This document shows, in pieces, positions 18,408 through 29,631 of a stretch of DNA of 64,000 nt; positions within the stretch are counted from its first letter, which is position 1, and every line of letters starts with the position of its first letter. The DNA comes from CAVQFD01 sp963724695 (GTDB taxonomy: Bacteria > Acidobacteriota > Vicinamibacteria > Vicinamibacterales > CAVVIG01): contig CAVRVW010000012.1 in the NCBI GenBank assembly GCA_963724695.1, forward strand, positions 682,001 through 746,000, read 5' to 3'. Both the position numbers and the translations under genes were made by a program. The notes below the pieces were generated by a model, which had not been told where the DNA came from, did no database searches, and saw only the letters and a list, made by a program, of their open reading frames with translations.

Positions 18408-21400
18408 CTAGAACGCGATGTTTGCCGTGACCCGGATCAGCCGCGCGTCGAGGAACTGCGCCGGCCGCAGCCATCGAGCGGCGCTGTAGGCGGTAATCAC
18501 CGACTGGACCGAGCTGGAGTTCAACGCGTTGTAGAGGTCCAGGCTCGTGGTCAACCGTCCCCACCCGATGTTGAACGTCTTGTTGACCGCAATGTCCAGC
18601 TGGGTAAAGCGGTCGCCGAACTCCTGGTTCGGCGCGAAGAGCCAGATGGTCTGCGCGGTGTTCATGGTCGTCCGGGTCGGATCCTTGAACTTGACTTGAC
18701 CGGCGGCGATCGAGGCGGTGCTGACAGACAGCGTCGAGTTGAGCACCGCACCCGGAGTGTTGCGGTAGATGAAGCTCGTGTTGAAGCCTGCAGGAAGGGG
18801 GACGCTGCCCCTCAGACGGAAGTCGAGGTTGTCGGCCCACTCCACGACGTTTCTGCAGAAAGGCCCTCCGTTGAGCTGGGCCCCGGTGAGGCCGGCGGGC
18901 TGATTCGGCATGTCGACGGTGTAGCAGTGGTCGTCGACCTGGCGGCCCGTGTCAAGGCCACCGCCAACCACGATGCCCTTCGGCAGACGCCCGTTTGCGG
19001 CGAACGTGAAGCCGTTCCAGTACCGCTGCTGCTCGCCGAACTCAGAGCTGTCGGTGACGCGCAGTTGGCCGCGGCCGAAGAGCGCCGGCTTGACGTCGTA
19101 GTACCCGCACTGCACCTGGCCGCTGTTCGGCAGTCGCGAGTCGGTCGGCACCGTGACGCAGAACTCGTCGAAGCCCTCGGGCCCGTAGAGCGTGTTCTCG
19201 GTCACCTGCCACGCGCCGTCCCAGTTCTTGTTGTAGCCGAAGCTGATCGACAGCCCGCGCGTGACCTCGTGCTGCACCTCGGTCGCGAAGTCCCACAGGT
19301 AGTCGCGGCCGTCCTTGATGATCGAGTCCTCGAAGATCGTCGCGGTCGGGATGAACTTGCCGAAGTTCTGGTTCGAGATGACGCCGCACTCGCCGTTGAC
19401 CTGGAAGTTGGCGAGATCGCAGTCCGGGACGTAGTTGCCCGTGCGCGGGTCCCCGGCGCCGTAGAAGCTGTCGTCCCAGTTGCGCATCGCGTTGTTGATC
19501 GACGAGGTGAACGGGTGGAACCGCCGCGTCATGTCGCTGCGGCTCAACTGGTTGAACCGCCCCATCGACACCTTGACGGCGGTCCGGCCGTTCCCGAAGA
19601 CGTCGTACGACGCACCGACGCGCGGGTTGATGTCGGACCACTCGGGCACGCCCGAGAGCGCGTCCACGTGGCGCGCCGGCGTGTACGGTCCGGCCGGCAA
19701 GATCCGCCTCCGGGAAGCCCATGGTGATGTAGTCCCACCGGAGCCCCAGGTTGAGGGTGAGGCGCTTCAGGCGCCACGCATCCTGCGCGAACAGCCCGAT
19801 TTCGTGGTTCTGGCGTTCCTGCTGGAAGTACGGGATGGCCAGGTACTGGATGCGGGCCGGCTTGCCGTTCTGGAAGTCGTAGTTGAGGCCGTCCGGATTG
19901 TTGAGCATGCGGCCCTCGTCGTTGAAGCCCTGCTCGTCCGAGATCCCGACCTTCAGGTTGTGCGTGCCCGTCACGTACGACACCGAGAAGCGCTGGGCGC
20001 TGCGGCCGGTCCGCGCCTGCGGGGCCGTGAGCGTGCTGGTGGCGCCGTATCGGTAGTTGTTCGAGAGCTCCAGGATCGAGCGGTCGTCCCGCGTCACGCC
20101 CTGCTCGGCGAAGTTGATCCAGTTGGCCACCTGCCACGACGCGCCGGCCTCGAGGAGCAGGCGGCTCGTCATCGGCGCCGTCCACGTGCCCTGGACGACA
20201 CCCGACGGGTACCAGTCCCAGCCGCGCTCGGACTCGATGGCGTTCGCGCCGGTGAACGGGCCGGTGGTGCAGCGGCACGACTTCTGGATGTCGCCGTAGA
20301 AGCCGAAGCGGTGCTTCTCGGTGGCCTGCCACGTCGTGCGGAGCGAGTGGTTCCGGTACCAGTCGAAGCTCGCCGCTCGGTGGCTTTCATCCGGCGCGTA
20401 GCCGATCGTCAGCCGCCGCGTGGGATCGATCTTCCCTGGGGGCCGAGAACAGGCCCGCCGGGCACGAGCTGGCCGGTGCCCTGCAGGCAGGTTGAAGTAC
20501 GCGCCCGGCTGGTTGACGCGCGAGCCCCAGCGGCCGATCGCGGCGTAGAACCATATCTTGTCGCGCATGATGGGCCCGCCCAGCTGCGCGCCAATCCGGA
20601 AGATGTTGTCGACCTCGGCCGCCGTCGTGATGCCGAAGGCCTCGAGATCCTCGTTCAGGTTGTTCCCCTGCATCGCGCCGTTCGAGAAGTACCCGTCGAG
20701 CGTGCCGCGGAACGTGTTGCCGCCGCTCTTCGGGATCGCGTTCAGCGACGTGCTGCCGGAGCCCGACTCGGCGCCCATGCCCGTCGTCTCGAGCTGCAGC
20801 TCCTGAATGTTGCCGCTGTCGGTGATGTAGCCGACGCCTGACGCGGCGCCGATGAAGTACTGATTCCGGAACCCGTCGAACGACGCGCGCGTTCCTGTCT
20901 TGCCATGGAAGTTGGTGTACGCGCCCTGCGCCGACCACGTGTCGCGGGACCCGCCCACGTCGGCCTGCGTCGTCGCAAAGCCTGGGGTGACGTAGGCCAG
21001 CGTTTGCAGGCCGATGCTTCCGCTCGGGAGGGCGTCAAGCGCGTCTGTATTGAGCGTCGACTGCTGGCGCACGCTGCTCGTGTCGACGACCGGGCGCGGC
21101 GCCGGTGACGGTGATGGTCTCTTCGAGGGCGCCGACGGCCATGGTCACGTTGACCGTCGCCGTGAACCCGGTGCCGAGCTCGACGCCTTCGCGTCTGACG
21201 GTCGAGAACCCTGGGAGCGAGAAGGTCACTGTATAGACGCCAGCGCGAAGGTCGACAATCGTGAAGCGTCCTTCTCCGTCGGACACGACGGAGCGGACCT
21301 TCTCGATGAGCGCCGGGCTCGCGGCCTCGACAGTCACGCCGGGCATCGCCAGGCCCGCGCTGTCTCGCACCACGCCGGCGATGCCGCTCGCCTGCTGAGC

Positions 21401-21483
21401 CCACGCCGGCGCCGTCAGCGCCAGTGAGAGCACAACCGCAGACCGACCAGGAACTTTCCCCGTCCAGGGATCGTCAAGTTCAC
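18408..21483 (-). CDS. Oar-like TonB-dependent outer-membrane receptor (about five frameshifts)
   Basis: An outer-membrane transporter of about 1020 residues. It has a signal, a carboxypeptidase-regulatory-like domain (GIAGVVRDSAGLAMPGVTVE), a plug (SIGLQTLAYVTPGFATTQAD, then NIQELQLETTGMGAESG) and a large barrel ending in VTANIAF. Single-base insertions are needed near 21443, 21107, 20490, 20445 and 19695; for example GCGCCCGGTC should be GCGCCGGTC to give TGAAPVVDTSSV. The GTG at 21481-21483 has AGGAGG at 21489-21494 and is the best start. It shares paired Cys with the other receptors (FCVTVPTDSRLP...VQCGYYDV). Substrate unknown. Confidence 0.83.
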
Positions 21484-21624
21484 AAGAGCCTCCTCAGGCC
21501 GCACGCGTTTCTACCAACCACATACCCGTGCCTCCGGATCGCCGGGGCCCTGTCTCCCGGGTATGTTTGGCAGGACTATACACGGGTCGAGCTAGTAGAT
21601 CTGCATTAGCTCCGGGGCAGACGT

Positions 21625-23426
21625 GTGACATTTGTGTGGCAAAGCGGGATATCCAATTCCCCGGTTTTCCCACGATTTCGCCGGAGTACCATAGCGCTCG
21701 ATTGTCCAGGCTGCTCCCCCCCTCTACCGGTCGGCCTCCTTCTGACCTTGGGCGCCCTGGGCACGGCCCAGGCGCCGCCGTCAGCCACCTTCGCCGACGT
21801 CAGCGAGCGCTCCGGGCTCACCTTCAAGCACCACAACGGCGCTGCCGGCAGCAAGTGGTATCCGGAACTGTTCGGCGGCGGCGTCGCGGTGCTGGATGTC
21901 GACAGCGACGGCTGGCCCGACCTGCTGTTCGTGAACGGCAAGGACTGGCAGCCCGGCGGCCGACCGGCCCGCCACGGGCTGTACCGCAACAACCGGGACG
22001 GCACGTTCCAGCGACGTCTCCGCCGGCAGCGGCCTCGAGGCGCTCGACGTTCTACGGGCTCGGCGCCTCCGTCGCCGACTACGACAACGACGGCCGGGAC
22101 GACGTCTTCATCACGACGGTCGACGGCGGCCGCCTCTTTCGCAACGAGGGCAACGGTCGCTTCTCCGACGTCACCCGGGCCGTGCGGCATCCGCAACGCC
22201 GAGTTCGCTGTGAGCGCCGCCTGGCTCGACTACGACCGCGACGGCCGGCTCGATCTCTTCGTCGGCAACTACGTGCAGTGGTCACCCGCCACCGAGGTCA
22301 CCTGCGCGCACAACGGCGTGCGCGGCTACTGCGGCCCGAACGCCTACAAGCCGACGGCCCCGAAGCTGTACCGCAACAGCTCGCCGTCGGCGGCCGTCCG
22401 CTTCGAGGACGTCACGGCCGGCGCCGGCCTCGACCAGCCGACCGACAAGGCGATGGGCGTCGCCGTGCTCGACTACAACATCGACGGCTGGCCCGACGTG
22501 TTCGTCGGCAGCGACCGCGTGCCGGCCAAGCTCTATCGCAACGACGGCCGCGGGCGCTTCGTCGACGAGGGCGTGCGCGCCGGCGTCGCGCTCAGCGAGA
22601 ACGGCGCCGCTCGCGCCAACATGGGCGTGGACGCCGCCGACTACGACCGCTCAGGCCGCCCGCACATCGTCGTCGGCAACTTCCTCAACGAGATGCTCGG
22701 CCTCTACCACAACCGGGATGGCGCGACGTTCGTCGACGTCGCGCCGCGGTCGACGGTCGGGCGCGCGAGCCTGCTGTCGGTCACCTGGGCCGTGTTCTTC
22801 CTCGACTACGACCTCGACGGGTTCCTCGACATCTTCGCCGCCAACGGCGGCACCGACGAGTCGCAAGGGATGGACTCGCGTGCGACGTCTGAGCCAGCCG
22901 CCGCTGCTCCTGCGGAATCGCGGCGATCGGAACGTTCGACAACGTCACGCCGACGCTCGGCGCGGCGTTCAACCGGCCGATCATGGGCCGGGGCGCGGCG
23001 TACGCGGACTTCGATGGCGACGGCGATCTCGACATCGCCATCTCGACGCTCAATGGCCCGGCCCTGCTCTTCCGCAACGACGGACCGAGCCGCACCAGGT
23101 GGCTCCGCGTGCGCACGGTCGGATCGCAATCGAACCGATCGGGCATCGGCACCGTCGTGCGCGTGACGAGCGCGTCCGGCACGCAGGCACAGACGGTCCG
23201 CAGCGGATCGAGCTATGCCTCGCAGAGCGAGCTGACGCTGACGTTCGGCCTCGGCCGCGATCCGCGCGTGTCCACCATCGCCGTCGAGTGGCCCTCAGGG
23301 CAGAAGCAGACCTTTGCAGACGTGGCGCCGAACCAGGTCGTCGTCATCGACGAGGCGCGAGGCCTCGTCCTCAGCGGCCAGCCGGGGGCGTCCCCTTCGC
23401 CTGCTGACCGAGCTCGTCCTCGATGA
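21625..23426 (+). CDS. CRTAC1 family protein with ASPIC/UnbV domain (about five frameshifts)
   Basis: Exported FG-GAP propeller protein of about 580 residues. A hydrophobic core (VGLLLTLGALGTAQA) precedes FADVSERSGLTFKHHNGAAG. Blades include DVDSDGWPDLL, DYDNDGRDDVF, DYDRDGRLDLF, DYNIDGWPDVF and DFDGDGDLDIA. The end is ASPIC/UnbV (SNRSGIGTVVRVTSASGTQA, then SYASQSELTLTFGLGRDPRV). One-base insertions are inferred near 22012, 22042, 22186, 22885 and 22940, and probably one in the seven-C run near 21716, so the true start is unresolved. It is divergent from the receptor at 18408-21483, and its last 56 bases overlap the convergent gene ending at 23371. Confidence 0.78.
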
Positions 23427-24733
23427 TCCGCTTGAAGAAGTCGAACGGCGGCAGAAACGATGGCGGATCCAGCGCCAGCTGGCCGTTGACGAGGAAGCTC
23501 GGGCTGGCGCGAATGCCGTAGCGGCCGGCCTCGTCCAGCGACTCGCGGATCACGTTGCGGAACGTTCCGGCATCGACACAGGCATCGAACGCGGTGCGGT
23601 CCAGGCGCACGTCCGCGGCGGTCTGCCGCAGCCGCGAGGGGCCGATCGGTCCGGGGGCTCCGACCAGCGCATCGTGATACTCCCAGAACTTCCCCTGCGC
23701 CTTGGCGCACTGAGCGGCCTCGGCCGCGGCGGTCGACTCGGGGCCGAGCGTCGCCAGATTCTTGAAGACAACGCGGACACGGTCGCCGAACGTGTCGCGC
23801 ACCCTGCCGTACACCCGGCCGAACCGGATGTACTCGTCGCTCTGAAAATCACCGAAGGCGACGATTTCGACGGCGGCCGTCGGCGGACCGAGCGTGGCGT
23901 CCTGTGCGCTCTGCTCCACCTTGACGCGAGGGGCCGCGAGAAAGACTTCCGCGCGCGTGGACACCTTCATCAATTCCTCGACGTAGCTCATCTTCGCCAG
24001 CTCCGGCTCGGTCACCTGCTGGAGCCACGCCCTGAGCGCCGGCCGCATCTGCTCGATCGATGCGCCACGCGTCCTGTCGCCAAGGCCCTGGTACAAGGAC
24101 ACGACCGACGCCTCGGGCATCTCGATGGTCCGCTTGGGGATCTCTTCGGCGAGCAGCGCTTCGACAGTGAGACCGCGCGCGGCCGCCTCGCGGGCCAGCA
24201 GCTCGTCGGCGACCATCGTCTGCAATACGCGGCGCCGCATTTCGTAGACGTCCCTGCTCAACCCAATCTGGCTGGCCGGGTCCGTGCGTCGCCACTCGCG
24301 GTCGACCTCTGCGACGGTGATGACACGATCGCCAACGCGTGCCGCGGGCTCACCTCCTCCAACGGCTGGTGCCATGGTGGAAGCCGTCTCACTGCGCGCC
24401 GGAGCGGCCTCCCCGAGGACGAGCTGTATCGAGGCGCGCTCGGCCGCGGATGGCCCGCGGCTGACCGTGAGGAAGAATTTCCCCGGGGGCATCTGGTCGA
24501 TGGGCGCCGCCGCCAGAATCTGGGTATCGATCGCGGCAGTCACCGTGAGCGGCACCAGGTCCAGCGTCACAAACGGACGGTTCCCGAAGTTCCTCCCGGT
24601 GATCGTCACCGTTCCGCTGGCAAGGTCGGGCACGGCACCGAGTCACGACGAGCTGAGGCCCAGGCGCTTGCGCGCCGAGAGGCGCGGCGACGAACAGAAC
24701 GGCCAAGCAAGCAATGGCCAGGTTTGAGGTCAT
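23371..24733 (-). CDS. IPT/TIG domain, SurA-like helical region and DsbA-like domain lacking CxxC
   Basis: A periplasmic protein of about 453 residues. Signal MTSNLAIACLAVLFVAAPLG. An IPT/TIG fold at about 35-110 (SGTVTITGRNFGNRPFVTLD, then PGKFFLTVSRGPS). A helical SurA/PpiC-type N-region (ARVGDRVITVAEVDREWR). A DsbA-like thioredoxin domain from about 275, where the motif expected after VEIVAFGDFQ is SDEY instead of CPxC. The later pattern QCAKAQGKFWEYHDALV and the loop GIRASPSFLVNGQ are kept. Disulfide chemistry is therefore unlikely; a chaperone or binding role is inferred. One inserted base near 24638 separates signal and body. It overlaps the TPR gene by ATGA. Confidence 0.8.
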
Positions 24734-26355
24734 GGCAATTCGTCGGGGGCCCATGGCGTGCGACACGGCTCTGAACGCTCGTAGTGTACGAGGTTCGCGT
24801 TGAGCCGGCGCGTCATGTCAGGGAGGCCGGCCTTCTGGGCGGCGGCAATCAAATCCCGTTGGAGCGCCGCGGCGCGGGCATACTGGCCCATTTCCGCCAG
24901 CGCCATCGCCATGGTCGCGCCAAGGTCCAGGGTCCTGCCCTGCTTGAGCAGGTCGTCGACCAGCGACATGGCCCTCTGGCCGTCACGCACCTGGTCGTCG
25001 GGGGCCGCCGCGAGCAACCGCGCCAGGCCGTGCGCGTAGACCTGCTCGTTTGGATAGGCCTTGGTCGCTTCGCTCAGGCGGTCCCGTGCCTCACGATAGC
25101 GACCGAGCTGCACATAGGCAATCGCCAGGCCGAAACGCGCCTCCGTCAGATCCGGGCTCGTCGCCAGGACGCGTTCGTACTGGGTCAGCGACTCTTTCGC
25201 GCGTCCGGACTTCCTCAGGCTGACCGCCAGCCTGAGCCGCGCTTCGGTATAGCCCGGCCGCGAGCGCAGCGCGATCGTGAATCGATCGGCGGCTTCGGCG
25301 TGCTTTCCATCGGCCTGGAGCAGCACCCCCAGGCTGTACTGCGCCATCCGATGATCGGGCGTCGTCCGGACGACGGATTCGAACTCCTCCCGGGCGGCGC
25401 GATGGTCTCCCATCATGTACAACGCGGTACCGAGACGATGGTGCAAGGCCGGGTTCGCTGCGTCCAGCGCGAGGCCCTTGCGAAACAGGGCGGCCGCCTC
25501 GGACCAGGCCTCCCGGTTGAGCGCCCGGATGCCGCGCGACTCGTAGGCCTGGGGGCTTTCCACCAGTTCGTCGAGCTCCACCATGAGCGGATCGGCAGGC
25601 AGAATCTCGTGCTCCTCTCGCTGCGCGAGGTGGAGCTCGGCCTGCTCTGTACGCCCGAGCGCTCGATACGCCATCGACAGCGGGTAGTGCGCGCCCGCCG
25701 CCTCGGGATCTCTGGCGAGCACATCCTCCAGGTACGTGACCGCGCGGTCGTAGTCCTGGCGCGCGAGCGCCACTCGGCCGAGACCGAATCGCGCGGACAA
25801 CGATCCCGGCTGCAGCGCCAACGCCTTTGTAAACAAGGGCTCGGCCGCCTGCGGTTGTCCAAGCGACAGGTTCACGTCGCCAAGCCAGACGAGCGCCGCC
25901 ACATCGTCGGGTTGCAGCTGGAGCGTGCGCTCCAGGAGCGCCGATGCCCTCGTCAGTTCGCCCTGCGTCCTGTACAACTGGGCGAGATAGTACGGCCAGC
26001 GAAAATCGCCGGCGTTCAGGGTCTGCGCGTTGAGGAAGCACGACTCGGCCGCGTCGGAGATCTGGGCCGCCATGAACAGCTTGCCCATCTCACCGTAGGC
26101 ACTGGCCAGTTCGCCCGCAGGCGGGCGGTTCGCGATCGTGGCCTGGAGGGCGGAGTGGCGGGTGCGGATCTGCTGCTGCACCGATTCGGTCGCCTTCGAC
26201 AGGTCGGGCAGCGGGACGGGACGGAGCGCTCCCGCCGCCCCGGACGCTCCAGCGGATGATCCCGGATCCCCCGACTGGGGTGAAGTGCACCCGCCGAGCG
26301 CGAGCGCTCCGGCCAATGCGCCCGCCAGGAGGACCGCGGTCTGGTCCGCTCTCAC
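24730..26355 (-). CDS. TPR lipoprotein, middle gene of the CRTAC1-TPR-TIG/TRX operon
   Basis: A 541-residue lipoprotein. The GTG at 26353-26355 gives MRADQTAVLLAGALAGALAL followed by GGC, the lipobox. About twelve TPR units follow without a break (AALVWLGDVNLSLGQPQAAE, ARFGLGRVALARQDYDRAVT, MAQYSLGVLLQADGKHAEAA). The open frame upstream of the GTG overlaps the CRTAC1 C-terminus in another frame and is rejected. GTGA overlap with the CRTAC1 gene and ATGA overlap with the TIG/TRX gene make a translationally coupled trio. It is a close relative of the TPR lipoprotein at 14662-16008, which lacks the C-terminal third. Confidence 0.87.
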   Translation of the reverse strand: MRADQTAVLLAGALAGALALGGCTSPQSGDPGSSAGASGAAGALRPVPLPDLSKATESVQQQIRTRHSALQATIANRPPAGELASAYGEMGKLFMAAQISDAAESCFLNAQTLNAGDFRWPYYLAQLYRTQGELTRASALLERTLQLQPDDVAALVWLGDVNLSLGQPQAAEPLFTKALALQPGSLSARFGLGRVALARQDYDRAVTYLEDVLARDPEAAGAHYPLSMAYRALGRTEQAELHLAQREEHEILPADPLMVELDELVESPQAYESRGIRALNREAWSEAAALFRKGLALDAANPALHHRLGTALYMMGDHRAAREEFESVVRTTPDHRMAQYSLGVLLQADGKHAEAADRFTIALRSRPGYTEARLRLAVSLRKSGRAKESLTQYERVLATSPDLTEARFGLAIAYVQLGRYREARDRLSEATKAYPNEQVYAHGLARLLAAAPDDQVRDGQRAMSLVDDLLKQGRTLDLGATMAMALAEMGQYARAAALQRDLIAAAQKAGLPDMTRRLNANLVHYERSEPCRTPWAPDELP

Positions 26356-28081
26356 TGCCCGCTGCCCTGCGTGAGCGTGGTCCACCGATCGATGGCGACA
26401 TCGGCCCACTCTTCCGAGCGACCGTCCGGCCAGCGCACTTGCACGGCAGCACGTTCGACGGATGCCCCGAGACCGACGAGCACGCGCGGATCGCTGGCGG
26501 ACCCGTAGCTCCCATCGGATCGCGACACGGCGCCAGATCGTCGACCCAGACCGTCTCACCGCCACACGCGCGCCCAGCATGTCGCGCCCGGACTGCACCA
26601 ACCAGGCGCAGCCCGATCCAGTGTTGCCGGTTTCCGACGTTGTTGACGAGCAGGCGAACGGGCCCCGCGTCGTTCCCGACGAGCACGTCCACGTCGCCGT
26701 CGTTGTCCACGTCCCCGAACGCAGCCCCGCGGCCAGCTTCGGAGAGTCCGAACACGGCGCCCGCCTTGTCTGCGACCTGCTCGAAACGGCCGTTGCCAAG
26801 GTTGCGGAACAGCAGCTTCCGCTGGTCGTACGGAAAGCGGCCCGACGGCTGATTTGGCTTCGCGATGATCGTGCCGTTCACGGCGAGGTTGTCGAGCCAG
26901 CCGTCGTTGTCGAAATCGAACCACGCCGTGCCCCAACCGGTGTACGGCAGGCTCGCGGGTCCCAGGCCGGACGAAGCGCCAGCGTCACGGAAGCTGCCCT
27001 TGCCGTCGTTGACGTAGAGGTTCGAGCCCTCGGCCGTCAACTCCGTCATGACCAGATCCTCGTCGCCGTCGTTGTCGAAGTCGCCGGCGTCGACGCCCAT
27101 GCTCGCCTCGGCTCTGCCCTCGGCGGTCACGGCCGCCCCCGCGGTGAGGGCGCCCTCCTTGAACGTCCCGTCGCGCTGGTTCATCCAGAGGAGGTTTTCT
27201 TCTCCGTCGTTGGCGACGTAGATGTCCATCCAGCCATCGCCGTCGAAGTCTGCGCTCGTGACGCCGAGCGCGGGACCGAACTTGCCCCCGATGAGCGCCT
27301 TCGCGGACACGTCGGCGAACCGCCCGTTGCCCAGATTCCGATACAGCCGATCGGCCTGGCCGCCGTAGATCTGCGGCGGACAATAGTCGCGGGCGCCAGC
27401 AGGGTTGGGGCACACGGTCTCGTTCTCGAGGGTGTAGATCACGTTGTTGCCGACGTACAGGTCCAGCCAGCCGTCACGGTCGTAGTCCGCGAAGGACGCC
27501 GAGACGCCGAACCCCGGCTGGTTGACGGTGCCGCTTTCCTTCGTCACGTCCCTGAAGGTGCCGTCGCCGTTGTTGCGCCACATCTGGCTGGGCCCGAAGT
27601 TCGTCAGGTAGAGATCGACGAAACCGTCGTTGTCGATGTCGGCCGCTGCGACGCCCAGGCCGAATCCACGCGCCTCGATTCCGCTCGCGGCGGTGACATC
27701 CGTGAAGCGCAGAGTGCGCGTGCCGTCGGGCAGGATCGAAAGATCGTTGCGATACAACCGCCCGCCAGTCGAGGCGGCCGCCGCTGCCTCCCCGTCGCCA
27801 CCCGGACCAAGCCTTCGGCTCTGGACGAGGTACCCGTCCAGGTCGCCGTCGTTGTCGTAATCGAGGAGCGCCACACCGGGCGGAAGAATCTCGGGGTAGT
27901 AGTAGCGGCCGGAGGCGCCGTTCACGTGCACGAAGTCGAGTCCGCTCTCCTTCGCACGATCTGTGAACCACTCGACGGCATCGGCCGGGGCCGCGGAGGG
28001 AGCGCCCTCGCGATCGTCGGCGCATCCAGCGCAGAGCAGCAGACCGAGAGCGAACGGGGTCAACCTGCGGGTCTTCATCAC
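26352..28081 (-). CDS. CRTAC1 family lipoprotein with ASPIC/UnbV (two frameshifts near the end)
   Basis: A surface lipoprotein of about 575 residues. MMKTRRLTPFALGLLLCAGC ends in a lipobox. The start motif (WFTDRAKESGLDFVHVNGAS, then YYYPEILPPGVALLDYDNDG) and at least six FG-GAP blades match the protein at 16005-17789. Near 26600 and 26530 single extra bases split the ASPIC/UnbV domain; corrected, it reads SGRDMLGARVAV...SDGSYGSASDPRVLVGLG and ends DRWTTLTQGSGQ. It is the first gene of a three-gene operon with the TPR lipoprotein and the TIG/TRX protein. Confidence 0.85.
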
Positions 28082-28155
28082 GTCAACGGGTAGGATACCT
28101 TGCGAGCTCTTGGTTCGAGGTCAGACGGGCGGCGAGGCCGAAGTCAAAGCCGCCC

Positions 28156-29627
28156 CTAGGCGACCGAACGGCCGGCGCTGGAGCGCTCGGCCCCGGCGAA
28201 CCCGGCTGCGTGCACGCGACGGCCGAGCGGCAGGTCGAGGCGAATGGTCGTTCCTTGCCCGGGGACGCTCGTGGCGCTGACGCGTCCACCGTGGCGGGAT
28301 CACAATCGCGCGGACGATCGAGAGACCGAGCCCGCTGCCCCCTTCCCGCTGGCCGTCGGCGCGGCCGGCGCGCGCCTTGTAGAACCGATCGAAGATGAGC
28401 GGGAGATGTTCCGGGGCAATGCCTTCGCCCCAGTCGGTGACGGTAATGCGCACCAGGCCGTCAGAGAGGTTCGCGGCCAGCGCAATCCGGCCTCCGTCGG
28501 GGCTGTGCCGGAGGGCGTTCGCGGTGACGTTGACGAGCGCCTGCTCGAGGCGGAACGGGTCGCCGAACACGAGCTCTGCGCCGGGACCCACGGCGGCATC
28601 GATCTGGATCTTGCGGGTGACGCGTTCGAACTCGTGGTGGGCGATCACGCGATCGAAGAGCTCGGCGAGGCGCACATCCTCCGGATCCAGCTCGCCTCCA
28701 CCGGCCTCGAGCCGCGCCGTGTCGAGCAGATCGCCGATCAGCCGTTCGAGGCGATGGGCCTCGCGCGCGGCAATCCCTAGGTACTTCTGGCGCCGAGCGT
28801 CATCCAGGCGCACTTCCGCCATCATCAGCGTCTCGAGGTGCCCGAGGACGGCCGTCAGGGGCGTCATCAGCTCGTGCGAGACGTCGGCGAGCAGCTGGCG
28901 CCTGGCGCGATCGGAGGCGTCGCAGATCGGCTGCGTGCCTGGCCAGATCCGAGGCCATCTTGTTGAACGAGCGCGCGAGCTCGGCGATTTCGTCGTTGCC
29001 TTCGGCCAGGGCGCGAGCTTCGAGGTCCCCGCTTCCGAGGCGCAGCGCGGCGTCTTCGAGCTGGCGGATCCGGCGCCGCACGGGTCTCACGATGACAAAC
29101 GCCGCCACGATAGCGCCCGAGACGAGCAACAGCAGGCCGAATGCCGCCATCTCGAGACCGAACGCTTCGAGCGAGGTCGGGGCGACCATTCCCAGCACAC
29201 CGACGGTGCGTCCGTTCACGTTCACGGGCACCGCACGGAACGCGCTGCTTTCCCACGTCGCGGAGGCCGATCCGGTCACGTTCAAGTCGGTGATGACATC
29301 GCGAATCGTGGTGGGAAGCGGCGTGCGCGATCCACGCACCCGTCCATCCGCCATGATCACGAACACGTGGCGCTCGGGCTCCGATCTCGCCACGAACCCG
29401 TCGAGATCGAACTGGGGATTTGCCTCGAGCGCGCGTGACAGCTCGGCGCTGAGGGCGCGCGTTTCGCTTATCTGTGTCTGCCCTGGCGCCTGTTCGAGGA
29501 GCCACAGGAAGAGGCCGCCCTGGACGGCAATGACCACGGCGATGAGGAGCACGAACCAGACGACGATGCGCCAGTGAAGGCTCGACGTCCAGCCGGTCCG
29601 CGTGCTCGCCGGAACGCCGGCGTCCAT
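28156..29627 (-). CDS. Sensor histidine kinase with HAMP domain (two frameshifts)
   Basis: Membrane sensor of an OmpR-type two-component system, about 490 residues. TM1 at about 19-41 (IVVWFVLLIAVVIAVQGGLF), a periplasmic part to about 170, TM2 (AAFGLLLLVSGAIVAAFVIV), HAMP (RRRIRQLEDAALRLGSGDLE), the phospho-His in DVSHELMTPLTAV, then N (VNVTANALRH), G1 (DWGEGIAPEH) and G2 (EGGSGLGLSI) boxes. Extra bases near 28920 (before DASDRARRQLLADVSHE) and 28300 (before HGGRVSATSVPGQGTTIRL) break the frame. The start lies four bases after the regulator stop, so the two are cotranscribed. The signal sensed is unknown. Confidence 0.88.
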
Positions 29628-29631
29628 GGCG

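Noticed and set aside
24784..26259. 491-codon open frame opposite the TPR lipoprotein
   Set aside because: Mirror frame of the TPR helices; no ribosome site and Arg-rich shadow composition.
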